Part shown: positions 55,313 through 64,000 of the stretch, piece by piece
How positions within the stretch are numbered: the stretch's first letter is position 1
Layout of the letters: the number at the start of each line of letters is the position of its first letter
Program-made: the position numbers and the translations under genes
Source of the DNA: Sialis fuliginosa
Lineage: Eukaryota; Arthropoda; Insecta; Megaloptera; Sialidae
Direction of reading: 5' to 3'
DNA length: 64,000 bases
Assembly (NCBI GenBank): GCA_961205875.1
Contig: OY540816.1
Coordinates: forward strand, 22,640,701-22,704,700
The notes under the pieces: model-generated
What the model was told of the DNA's origin: nothing
Database searches by the model: none
The model's input: only the letters and a program-made list of their open reading frames with translations

Positions 55313-55645
55313 CAGTTTCTTACAGACGAAAAAACCCCATTTGAACAAAAAAATTCGATTGATTGAATTTTTTTTAACCGTAATTTTATGTAAACTAAAC
55401 GCTTGAATTTTCTTCTCAATCTCCCACCTTCTTTTAAACAAATGATAACATCTGTTAAAACAGCAGATAAAAATAAATTGCTTAAACTGCAAGAAAGAAA
55501 TAAAAAGGAATGTGCTTCAGATAATGAAATAAATATAAACTTTTATTACACATTAAATTAACTGTATGTAAACCTAAAAGTCAAATCACGTTGTTGACAC
55601 CCATTTACATAAACAGAATGGGATGCGCTTCGTGCAAACCAATTC
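55313..55645. other. No gene seen
   Basis: A+T-rich. The minus frame 55301-55492 starts in the transposon. Confidence 0.4.
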
Positions 55646-55800
55646 GCATTAATTTTGATGTTGAATGGAGTGCTCTTCATGCAAATCGGTACAAATTTCG
55701 ACAGACAGATATGTTATTTCATCCGCCGCTGCCGCTGTAGCGCGCCGTTGTCATGGCGACGGGATGTATCGAGAAAAATATAATAATGGAATTCAATTAC
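55646..55800. promoter_or_regulatory. CpG-rich island with an RFX X-box
   Basis: GTTGTCATGGCGAC at 55747-55760 fits the X-box consensus RYYNYY-N(1-3)-RRNRAC at every position. CATCCGCCGCTGCCGCTGTA lies just upstream. The stretch has no repeat match in the window. The 82-aa frame across it (55665-55913) gives low-complexity Ala and no domain. Confidence 0.4.
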
Positions 55801-56518
55801 CACGCTTCCACGCACGCATGTATTATTTTTTCTCTCGATTCTCCTTCTGTTCATGTTTATCGTTTTCTGTCTATGTGCACATCGAAGCCAACAAGAATTT
55901 TCTAGGGGGGTAATATTTAAACATATTCAATTGGTTAAAAAACTAAAAAAAAAATTTTTTTGTTATTAAATTCTATCTAAAAAGAATACGAGACTTTTAT
56001 TAGTTTTGTCTCGTCTATGAAACCAAAATCGAGGCGAGATTGGTCTAAATTTGACGATATATAAATAATTATTGGTAATATAATGGCTAATCTTACTTTG
56101 AATTGTGATTTGAATAATGAAAATTGTTTTTTTTTTTTATTAAAAATTAATTTTTTCTGCTTATCTTAATATTTTCCAAAAATCGACTTGTAACAAACAA
56201 ATAATCAGGTGACGAAATGTAAAAAATTAAATTTACTTATATACCAATAGGCACCTATATATAAAAAATACAAACGTTCCATTCCACCCCCAAACCTAAA
56301 TTAAGAAGCTAACATACACTTTTTTCTAAAATTTTTGGATGTTAGACTTTTTTGTAGTCCTATTGCCAAAAAAAGGTCTCCAAATTTTTTTATCACTGTC
56401 TTCTAATCTCCTTTTGAAAAAACATCTACAATGTCTGCACCCCTCCCATCTTAGAAAATTTTCTGCAGACGTCCCTGGTATTTTTATTTAAAATACACAT
56501 TATTTTTTAACAAAATTT
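55801..56518. other. No gene seen
   Basis: TACGAGACTTTTATTAG, TTTTGTCTCGTC and GAGGCGAGAT near 55987-56041 recall GAGACGA words at 11.55 and 57.83 kb. Confidence 0.4.
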
Positions 56519-56708
56519 TAAAATGTCAGTAAATCCAATATATTTACGAAATAGACCTATATTTCAACGTGTATTTTACAATTTTACCCCATAAAGTCGC
56601 CACCAATGTCAACACAAACACATTTTTTTTTTAATTTTAAAATGTCAGTTTACATTTTCAATGTGTATTTTACCCCACACTATCCCCACCAATGTCAACA
56701 CAGACACA
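56519..56708 (+). repeat. 120-bp tandem pair
   Basis: AAAATGTCAGT begins both units (56519 and 56639). TTTCAACGTGTATTTTAC or TTTCAATGTGTATTTTAC and CACCAATGTCAACACA follow. Confidence 0.9.
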
Positions 56709-56789
56709 TATGATCATCTGTCACTGCTGAAGAGTGTTCATGACGTATGGTAACGTACCTATCCTGTTTCAAATACGATTTTACCATTT

Positions 56790-56890
56790 AACACGTGTTT
56801 ACACCGTGTTACCCGCACCCTGTGGGGTGGGCACGTTGGGCGGTGGTGTGGTGTGCGGGTAGAGACGCCGATGTGCATACACGTGAACTA
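56790..56890. repeat. G+C-rich inverted repeat
   Basis: TTACCCGCACC at about 56809 and GTGTGCGGGTAG at about 56851 form a stem around a G-rich loop (GTGGGGTGGGCACG). Confidence 0.5.
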
Positions 56891-57019
56891 TCACTTTGAG
56901 ATAGATCGTGTAGAAAATCTCTGATCAGATGTATAAACCAAATCAGATATTAAATACAAATGGATCCCCTATTTTACGAATTCTGGATAAAATCGCATTA
57001 AATTAATAGTATTGTGGGT

Positions 57020-57071
57020 ACTCAAACCCAAGGTTAGTAAACTATAGTTTACTAACCTTGACTCAAACCCA
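57020..57071. repeat. 30-bp perfect palindrome between 11-bp direct repeats
   Basis: 57030-57059 is an exact palindrome; its left half is AAGGTTAGTAAACTA. ACTCAAACCCA occurs directly on each side (57020-57030 and 57061-57071). The insert plus one repeat is 41 bp. Confidence 0.95.
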
Positions 57072-57344
57072 CGTACTTCACTGTCACTGTGATCTTAAAA
57101 TTAAATTTAATTATATTTAATTACGAATTTTATCTAGTTAACAAAGCATTAAAAAAAGCAACAATGAATACAGTGTCAATAAATTTTATAAAACATTTCA
57201 GTTTTTTTATAATAAAATAAATACATCACCAAACATATAGTTTTTAATATAAATGTTTCACTAAGGTGCTACAGTATAATATATTTAATATAAAGCAGCG
57301 GTCCCCAAACGCAAAAAACGTAGGAGCCAGTTTATTTTATTACT
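57072..57344. other. No gene seen
   Basis: A+T-rich. Confidence 0.4.
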
Positions 57345-57410
57345 TTTGTATCGTAGTACTTATCATTTTGTAATCATTAGCAAGTTTACTTTATCCATTA
57401 CCGGGGTGCA
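57345..57410 (-). mobile_element. Family A internal fragment
   Basis: TGTATCGTAGTACTTATCAT, AATCATTAGCAAG and CTTTATCCATTACCGG match the interior at 50.15-50.24 kb. Confidence 0.75.
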
Positions 57411-57454
57411 TTTTTCCGCCCTCTCTCCCCCTAAAAAAAATGTTAAAAAATCAC

Positions 57455-57680
57455 CGAAAATGTCAATTAAAATTGATAAATTAACAAATAAATTGAATAA
57501 TTCATATCTCAGCTTGGCACGATCCTACAGACTCAAAATTTTTTTAAATATAGCTTACATCATTAACTTTAAGACTATCAAATGCCCTAACACCGTCGAG
57601 ACCTCCTTCCCCTATTATGAACAAATTAAAATTGATAAATCAACAAATAAGTTGATTAGTTAGTATCTCAGCTAATACCT
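57455..57680 (+). repeat. Tandem pair, about 159 bp, in a LINE-like tail
   Basis: ATTAAAATTGATAAATTAAC and ATTAAAATTGATAAATCAAC start the units at about 57465 and 57624; ATCTCAGCT follows in both. Confidence 0.7.
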
Positions 57681-58180
57681 TATTAAAAATTTTCTGGGTT
57701 GCCGAATAAGTATTTGTTAGTTAGCAGCTTTCAAATAATCGATTTTTTTACAAATTAACATTGTTTATATTTTCGCCTCCCCCCCCCCCCCTAAATCCGG
57801 TACTGAATCGACGAGAGTATTGGTCACGTTTACGAGACGAAACCGAAACTTGTCTCGTCTAATTTGCAGAACTATATAAAAATTGGCTAAAAATCACCCT
57901 CATGTAGAAAAGTTTCCAGCTCATAATACAATTTATTATTTATATATTTATTTATTTACTGAGAACAGAATCCGATTCTCTTCTCCAATTATCACGATTA
58001 CCATCATTTTCAAGTACGCGTGTTTGTTGTAGCTATACGTGCGTTTACAGCAGGTTAAACATGGCATTTGTATGTGTCGGTCGTAGCGATTCTACAAACA
58101 AATAATTTAGTTAAAATGAAATAACACTGGCGCATGTCTCAAATGTCGAGCGACTTCTACGCGTAATCTTTAATTGTCTC
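57681..58180. other. No gene; C13 run
   Basis: C13 at about 57779-57791. GAGACGAAACCGAAACTTGT then CTCGTC near 57836 forms a short inverted pair. Confidence 0.4.
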
Positions 58181-58810
58181 TAACACTCTGTGTGTGTGTG
58201 TGTCTCACCCCCCCCCCCTCCCCCCTCTTTACCTGTAATCTTTTTCTGTATGTTCGTATTTACAGAGCCGTACTTACAGATTTTGAAGTCAGAGGCGTGA
58301 ATGAAAAATACAACCCCGAAATTTACACTCTGTTGTCCGGTATTATAAAATTTTTCAAGCTTGCAAACACTTTCAAACGAGATATCAAACTTATATGGCA
58401 GTTCTCTTTGAGTTTTTAGCAGATAGTTTCATGCGTAGTTAATTTTTACCGTTTTTACTCAAGAGTAATAAATATACTTTACATTACTTCCTATGCATGA
58501 AATTATCTGTCACAAACTCCAATAGAACTGTCATATAAGTTTGATACCCCATTTGAAAGTGCTTGCAAGCTTGCAAATTTGCGAGCTCCTTTATAATACC
58601 GGACATGTGTGTGTCTCAACCCTGTAATATCTTTCTGTATGTTCATATTCACAGAGCCGTACTTACAGATTTTGAAACCCGAAGCACGAATAAAAAATGA
58701 AGCCCCAAAATTAACACTATATGTGTATCTCCACCCCCCCCCCCCCCACTCCCCCCACTCTGTTATGTATTTCTGTATGTTTGTATTTTCAGGGCCGTAC
58801 TTAATTACTA
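58181..58810 (+). repeat. Tandem array (about 142 bp) split by a MITE
   Basis: Unit 1: 58183-58324. Unit 2 begins at 58325, is split by a Family C MITE at 58334-58605 and resumes with TGTGTGTGTCTCAACC. A partial unit 3 runs from about 58716. TGTATGTTCRTATT and CAGAGCCGTACTTACAGATT mark the units; C runs at 58208-58218 and 58734-58747 sit at the same place in units 1 and 3. Confidence 0.9.
58334..58605. mobile_element. Family C palindromic MITE, copy 3 (complete)
   Basis: The ends TGTCCGGTAT and ATACCGGACA are perfectly inverted, and the whole 272 bp is a near-palindrome with arms of about 120 bp (GATAGTTTCATGCG against TGCATGAAATTATC). TGT flanks it on both sides (58331-58333 and 58606-58608), a likely 3-bp duplication. 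The interrupted tandem unit shows the empty site. Confidence 0.9.
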
Positions 58811-58922
58811 TTAAAAAAATATTGTGTACTGATCGAAAAAGTAATGTAACCAATATTATCAGACCTTTTTTTGCTCTCCAACAACCATTCTCTTAGAAGA
58901 GGTCCCTATCTACTATAATATA

Positions 58923-58925
<3 letters not shown>

Positions 58926-58957
<32 letters not shown>
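58926..58957. repeat. AT microsatellite
   Basis: About 16 AT dinucleotides without interruption. Confidence 0.9.
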
Positions 58958-58958
<1 letters not shown>

Positions 58959-59165
58959 ATAATGCTTTCTAACAGTGAAAGTTTCATATAAATCGGTTTA
59001 CGTATTTGTCAGACCCTTTTAGAGGTCCCTCCTTTAGAAGTCCTAGATAATTATCTTAATTATATTGTAATTGTATATTATAGTGTATCAGTACGGCCTT
59101 CTGACAGTGAAAGTCTCATAAAAATCGGTTCATTAGGAACAAACAAACAAACTTATAAGGTCCAA
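58958..59165 (+). repeat. Tandem LINE-like tail phrases
   Basis: CTTTCTAACAGTGAAAGTTT then ATAAATCGGTT at about 58965, and CTTCTGACAGTGAAAGTCTC then ATAAAAATCGGTTC at about 59098, are about 132 bp apart. AACAAACAAACAAACTTA closes the second. Confidence 0.65.
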
Positions 59166-59501
59166 TAGAAAGAGTATCTTTGAAAAATATAATTATCTAA
59201 TATTACGTAAGAAATTTTACAGATTTATTTATGAAGCGGTAAAATCCAGGGAAGGAGGTGAGGGGGGGGGGATAAACGAAAGAGATACTGCAGAAAAGAA
59301 CATTTCAAGAATTCAACAACTGAATTACAAAGTAAATCAATAAAGTCTACTGGCATTGGGGAAATGAGACGTTTTTAAATTTTCATTTTTTTTAGAAAAA
59401 AGGGTGATAAGGTCGAATATAACAAAATATATCTTGACTTGGTTTATGTACAGCCCCGAAAGCATCGTAAAAATATAGAGTACCATTTTAAACATTATTG
59501 A
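59166..59501. other. No gene; G10 run
   Basis: G10 at 59262-59271 within a purine-rich stretch (59246-59274). The rest is unassigned. Confidence 0.4.
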
Positions 59502-59530
59502 TGACGTCATGTCTCTGAAGTATGACGTCA
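59502..59530. promoter_or_regulatory. Paired CRE motifs, 21 bp apart
   Basis: Perfect TGACGTCA at 59502-59509 and 59523-59530. The start-to-start distance is 21 bp, two helical turns, so both sites would face the same side of the DNA. Confidence 0.5.
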
Positions 59531-60834
59531 CAAAGGAAAATGAAAAGATCCATATTACAGCAATATTTTGTTCGAATCAATGTTGCTTTCTATTTACCAG
59601 TAAATAATATTATAATCATACTTTAGCTGTACATTCGTGAATGCCGTTATGTAACAAATATGTCACTTTATATTACATACCAACCTAACGAAATTATTTA
59701 TGGTTAGGTGTTTTTATTTTAAAATTACTGCCGTGTGTATTCCATAAAATATTGCAGTTATAAAAAAAAGTTAAGCTGTGGTAAAAAAAAAACACAGGAA
59801 ATATAAATACTGTCGATTTTTTGTAGGTCACATGAAATATTTTTTGGTATCTTAAATTTACGAGCCGTCATATAACGATATCATATTTATTTATAAATTA
59901 TTTGATTAAAATAAAATTTAAAAAAAAAATGAAATCAAAATTTTCATTTTTATGAAAAAAAAATTTGTCAAACGCAAATGGGGCTTCTCGTCTTAGTGTC
60001 ACGTACCGTATTTTTTTTTAAATTTATTCGATTTTGTTAGTTGAATTTAATTTTAGCAAAATTAGTAATGCAAGTTTTTACTATTTTTTTTAAATTTGTT
60101 AAGCGAAGATTTGAAAAATAACGAAATATTTAAATTCCTTGAATTATAAGCTTTCATTTGATACCCCACTCGCTGGGAATGAATAAAAAAAATGCACCCC
60201 CCCCCCCTCCTCAAAAAACACCAAAAACTTTTGTTTTATTTAAACTCAGGTCTATTTTATTGGCCCACCATTTAATATAATTGTGCTAAATGGCAAATTT
60301 TAGGTCAAACAGTTCGGTAGCAAGAAGGCTGTGACAGACAGACATACATACACAGTATTGATTCTATAAGAATCAATTCCTCAAACGATTCAACAATATC
60401 AATTATCAAAATTAATTATCGTATTATTTTCCACTACTTATTTTGATTAGAACTAAACCCCACCTTTATTTAACTACTTCAGTATTAACGAAGTTAGCTT
60501 CAAATCATGAGGGAATCGTATAACTCAGAACTTGACCTTTACATTAAAATCATGCTGACCGCGTATCATAAATATTGTGCACGTAGAATTTCTGCATCTT
60601 TACTATAAATCAATGTCAAACGTCAACCGAATCTCAACGGTACTAGCTTTTATAAATAGATGGCGTTAAATATGTATGTATCAAGGCAGCTTGGTCTGTA
60701 ATGTTGACACCAGAGACATCTGTTGGCTTACTGTTCAATCATTCACGTTAGACCTTTCTATCCGAAGCCATTGAGTAAAGAATAACAAGAGAAACAACGC
60801 AATGTATTTTGATGAAACGGGGACGATGTTCCAA
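59531..60834. other. No gene seen
   Basis: GTGTCACGTACCGTATTTTT at about 59997 resembles 49.91 kb. A C9-C10 run lies near 60198. TAGATGGCGTTAA at about 60657 is a CTCF-like core word. About 60530-60960 has balanced composition, unassigned. Confidence 0.4.
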
Positions 60835-60851
60835 GCTCTAGGTGGCAGCAC
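60835..60851 (+). promoter_or_regulatory. CTCF-like motif
   Basis: GCTCTAGGTGGCAGCAC fits the CTCF core AGRKGGCRSY fully; the upstream CCA is replaced by GCT. Confidence 0.35.
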
Positions 60852-61214
60852 TCAAGCCATCTTACAATCGGAACTTGAACTAACTTATTATCCAAGATAC
60901 AAAATTATCCGTCCCGTGCCCCTCGCTTGACAGCACACAAAGCTTAAGCTCCGCCTTTACCCAAACCAGTTTAATATATATATTACTAGTTTCTGTTCAT
61001 GTTAATGTAAACATTGACGCGGCTTTAACTATTTCACACGTTGTGACTTGTGATTCGTACTATTATTTTATTTTTAACCTTCTGTCGGGCGCGACTGATC
61101 TATTTAATACATTTCTAACATGAATATGTATTTATATGTAATTGAAAAAGTTATGTTAGTAGTTGGAAAAATTATTGGTATAATAAATGTGTTATTAAAA
61201 TTAAAATAATGAAC
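60852..61214. other. No gene seen
   Basis: Unassigned, with more balanced composition than average to about 61060. Confidence 0.4.
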
Positions 61215-62170
61215 AAACTCTTTTTTAGGGTTCCGAAGAAACCCTATTAATCTCACTTTGTCGCCCGTCTGTCCGTCATTTTCAGTCAAAGCAAAATATC
61301 TCGTTAACTATATAAGCTAGTAACTTGAAATTTTTACTGAACATGTCAAATAATGCCTTCTAGTAAAAGATGTACTTTGTTGAAAAAATAATTTTTCAGG
61401 GTTGACGCTAAGGAGAAGCTAGGTAAACAAAATATTTTTTTTATATCAAGGCATGTGGCACGTTAAAATGTATAACCAAACCAGTGGAATTTGACGCTTT
61501 TTCTTATTTTTTTTTAAATCAAAAATTGCGCCAGCAGGGAGCTTTAAAGCAAATAAAAATAAATAAAAAATTGTATATCAAGACGTGTGGGGTATCAAAA
61601 TGTAGATTTCAATAAGTAAAATTTGACCCTATTTTTTTATATATTTTTTTTCTAACTCAAAAATAGCGCCAGCAGGAGGCTAAAAGCAGTTTTTAATTTT
61701 GTCCCCCCTCTACCTCGGTAACTACTGGTTCAAAAAATCTGCAAAAATTTGGTAAAGTGGCTTTAGTGAGACTACCAACGTTAAATACTAAAGTCAATAA
61801 TATCATTTTAAATTTTGGAATAATAGGGACGGGTGTCAGAATTTTTAAGTTTAATTTTCATATCTAGGCATGTGGGTTATCGAAATATAGTAGATCTCAA
61901 TTAGTAGAATATGACCATATTTTTTATTTTTTTTCTAACTCAAAAATGGCGCCTGTAGGAGGCTAAAAGTAAAATTTTATTTTGTCCCCCCCCCCCTCTA
62001 ACTTTGTAACTACTGGCTCAAAAAATCTGAAAAAAAATTGGTAATGAGGCTGTGGTGAGACTACCAAAGAAAAATACTAAAGTCAACAATATAATTTTAA
62101 ATTTTGGAATAATAGGGAGGGACGTCATAGAATTTGTGGGGTGTCAAAATATAGATATCAATTAGTAGAA
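61215..62170 (+). repeat. LINE-like tail with internal 282-bp tandem
   Basis: It opens with TTTTAGGGTTCCGAAGAAAC and GTCGCCCGTCTGTCCGTCAT. CTAACTCAAAAATAGCGCCA (61652) and CTAACTCAAAAATGGCGCCT (61934) begin near-repeats that share GGAGGCTAAAAG, a C run, TAACTACTGG, GAGACTACCAA and TTTTGGAATAATAGGG. A shorter echo lies at about 61516. No reverse transcriptase is present. Confidence 0.65.
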
Positions 62171-62853
62171 TTTTTTTTTTTTATACTAATATTATAAATG
62201 CGAAAGTGTGTCTGTCTGTCTCTCTGTCTGTTTGTTACCTTTTCACGGCTAAACCGCTGAACCGATCTTGATGAAATTTGACAGTAAGATAGCTTGCATA
62301 CTGGGAAAGGATAAAAGCTACTTCGATTCCCGAAAAACAACCCCTAAGGAATTGCAAGGAGGTGGACAAGTTTGTATGGGAACATTTTTTTGGTCATTAA
62401 TATTTCACCCCCTGTCACATATGAAGAGTTGTAATTGGTTTCATTGTATCCGGCGGGAAAAATACTACGTGGGTAGGGGTTTTAGGGGGAAAATCAACCC
62501 CCTAACTTGCATAGGATTCGAGATATTTACGATTTTGTATAATGAATGAAAACCAAAAAAAATTTTTTTTTAAATATTTGACCTCCTATATATTCACATA
62601 TAGAGGGTTGTAATTAGTTTTATTAGATTCGGTAGGAAAAATTCTACGGGAATGGAGGTTTAGAGGGAAAAACAGTCCCCTATCTCACATAGGAGTCGAG
62701 ATATTTACAATTTTGTACAATGAATGAAAACCAAAATACCGAAATATTCCGTACTTATATTATAAATGCGAATGTGGGTCTATCTTTCTGTCTGTTACTT
62801 TTTCACAGCTAAACCGATCTTAATGAAATACCACTTTTTTGGGTAACGGCAAT
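62171..62853 (+). repeat. Insect-type tail repeat with 178-bp tandem
   Basis: ATAAATGCGAAAGTGTGTCT, CCTTTTCACGGCTAAACCGC and TGAACCGATCTTGATGAAAT open it, a phrase I recall as abundant in Lepidoptera. Inside, AGTTGTAATTGGTTTCATTG and GGTTGTAATTAGTTTTATTA start two units closed by AATGAATGAAAACCAAAA (62541 and 62719). A second opening (ATTATAAATGCGAATGTGGG) follows at 62758. Confidence 0.65.
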
Positions 62854-63714
62854 TTAACCCATTAAGGACCAAAATAACAATTTTTTCGTCAATCTTTGAG
62901 CTCCAAACTCATTAAGAATAATGGAACTAATATAAATAAAAGTAATGTATTTTACTATTTTCGAGTGTGCTCTTTCGATTTCCGGGTTCAAAATTGCATT
63001 TTTATGGCTCTGAAAAAAATATGGCGGATTTTAAATCGAAAAGTATCAAAAAATAAGAGATTTTTTATTTTCACTTTTTTTCAAGTCGAAAGAGTATCAG
63101 AATTGAATTGAAACTATGATCAACGGTGATCGGAGGTATCAGAGTTTAAGAAAACATTTTTTTTTGTCACCTTAAACCATTTAAAACTCACCAAAATGGT
63201 AAAAATAATAAAAAAAATTCTAAAATTAAGATTTTTTTTGTATCATGCTTTTATGAGCTACTTATAATAAAAGTGAAATTCTATGTTAAATACACTATTA
63301 CAGTAAATATTTTCACTCATTCCCCGTTTTTAATTCAATATGGTGGGGGTAAAAATTTAAAAATCATCATTTTTTTCGGAATTTTTAGTGATAAAACATT
63401 ATAAACTACATGTTTTATATCTTTCAGTCATATTCAAATTACTGTGTACATTTTGGGGTGCTTTTTTATTGTGAGTCCCCTTGCCTCTCTCTGATAGCTG
63501 ACTTATTGTAGTCTTTGTTTTTGAAACACATCGAAAAATCTCGTCACATTCCTTACACAATATTCTAGTTCTTATTGGACAATTTGAACAAGCTTTCAAT
63601 GTTTCAAGCCGAGATTTTACGTGTGGTTTTCGACGTTTCAGCTTACCTTTTAGAATGTAATGTTTAGTAATAGAAATCGTGAAATCTTTTATTCCAATTT
63701 TTTTTCATTGCTTT
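62854..63714 (-). mobile_element. piggyBac element remnant, 3' half
   Basis: TTAA (62854-62857) is followed by CCCATTAAGGACC, which fits the TTAA target and CCC start of piggyBac ends. About 540 bp inward lies the transposase tail on the minus strand. That order (coding end, untranslated stretch, terminal repeat, TTAA) is as expected. The other half is missing; the repeat at 63718 begins where coding similarity stops. Confidence 0.65.
63399..63704 (-). pseudogene. piggyBac transposase C-terminal cysteine-rich end
   Basis: The minus strand is open for 101 codons from 63704 to a stop at 63399. It includes KGKLKRRKPHVKSRLETLK, then CSNCPIRTRILCKECDEIF, then RC. The spacing C-x2-C-P-x7-C-x2-C-x5-C resembles the cysteine-rich domain that ends piggyBac transposases (in the cabbage looper element: CTYCPSK...CKKCKKVIC). 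That domain binds the element's end DNA. The catalytic DDD core is absent. An in-frame stop (TGA, minus strand, 63705-63707) precedes the open part, and the longer tail after the second Cys pair lacks the usual final Cys/His set. It is a fragment and very unlikely to be active. No start codon is implied. Confidence 0.6.
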
Positions 63715-63717
63715 AAA

Positions 63718-64000
63718 TCCATACTAATATTACATATGCGAAAGTGTGTTTGTCTGTTTTTTTTTACCTTTTCACGACTAAACCGATGAACCGATCTTCA
63801 TGAAATTTGGCTGGAAGATAGCTTGCATCCTGAAGAACGACATATGCTACTTTGTATCCCGAAAAATGTATTAGATAAAAAAATGGGTGTGTAAAATTTT
63901 ACCTGTTTATCGATTATCATACAAAAATTTGTATTATCTATATGTATTATTTACCTAACCGAACTTAAAAAATTGTAAATATTTCGGCTCCTATGCGAGA
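63718..64000 (+). repeat. Insect-type tail repeat, second copy
   Basis: CCATACTAATATTACATATG, CGAAAGTGTGTTTGTCTG, CCTTTTCACGACTAAACCGA and GAAGATAGCTTGCATCCTGA match 62.18-62.35 kb. It continues past the window end. Confidence 0.7.

Noticed and set aside
55665-55913. 82-aa frame over the X-box island
   Set aside because: Ala run and mixed composition without domain; the regulatory reading is simpler.

Overview
This window reads as non-coding nuclear DNA from an insect, most likely a moth or butterfly. The sequence is A+T-rich and has no rRNA, complete tRNA, operon or intact gene that I can recognise. Almost every open frame is short, A+T-driven or a by-product of a repeat. The insect call rests on several dispersed tails that I recall as typical of Lepidoptera and some Hemiptera: 'TTCACGGCTAAACC' after 'ATAAATGCGAAAGTGTG' (62.2, 63.7 and, reversed, 38.0 kb), 'AAAATCCGTTC' followed by 'GACTTTGTTTTATACTAT' (31.0 kb), and 'GGCCAAATGCG' with 'GGGTTCCG' (14.7, 18.4, 61.2 kb). 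The order is an inference; Hemiptera is the main alternative. The window is probably part of a very long intron or an intergenic desert.

Four kinds of sequence fill it. (1) Small non-autonomous DNA transposons in families that recur along the window. Family A has ends like TAAGGTACTGGTACCAG (about a dozen copies or pieces). Family B is a giant foldback with arms of 300-400 bp (2.7, 32.5, 44.7 kb). Family C is a palindromic element starting TGTCCGGTAT (0.07, 51.3, 58.3 kb). Family D is a repeat of about 700 bp starting GCTTCCTCG (seven copies or pieces). Family E has GGGGTAAAAGTGAAAC ends (28.2, 29.4, 33.8 kb). Family F is a Tc1/mariner-like MITE (6.1, 31.3, 52.9 kb). Families G, H and I are further repeats, and several hAT-like ends lie beside long G or C runs. 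(2) A piggyBac remnant at 62.85-63.7 kb, which carries the only protein segment I can assign to a family: a transposase cysteine-rich end. (3) Many independent local tandem duplications of 80-280 bp. (4) One large G+C-rich minisatellite (24.9-26.0 kb) inside a 1,982-bp tandem duplication.

Layout: 0-14 kb, A+T-rich DNA with families A-D, F, H and I; 14-24 kb, LINE-like tails, a tRNA-Ser-like SINE head, a 160-bp tandem pair and hAT-like ends; 24-27 kb, the duplicated block and minisatellite; 27-40 kb, families A, D, E and G, a nested Tc1-like MITE and foldback copy 2; 40-46 kb, a degenerate tandem array, a CpG-rich promoter-like island, two minisatellites and foldback copy 3; 46-60 kb, a chain of tandem arrays, CTCF-like, ETS-like, RFX-like and CRE motifs, and palindromic elements; 60-64 kb, LINE-like tails and the piggyBac remnant.

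Possible regulatory islands stand out because they are G+C-rich and belong to none of the repeat families: 42.16-42.77, 44.28-44.41, 48.02-48.19, 51.05-51.24 and 55.66-55.80 kb. All of these need outside data. There is no evidence here of a multi-gene system.
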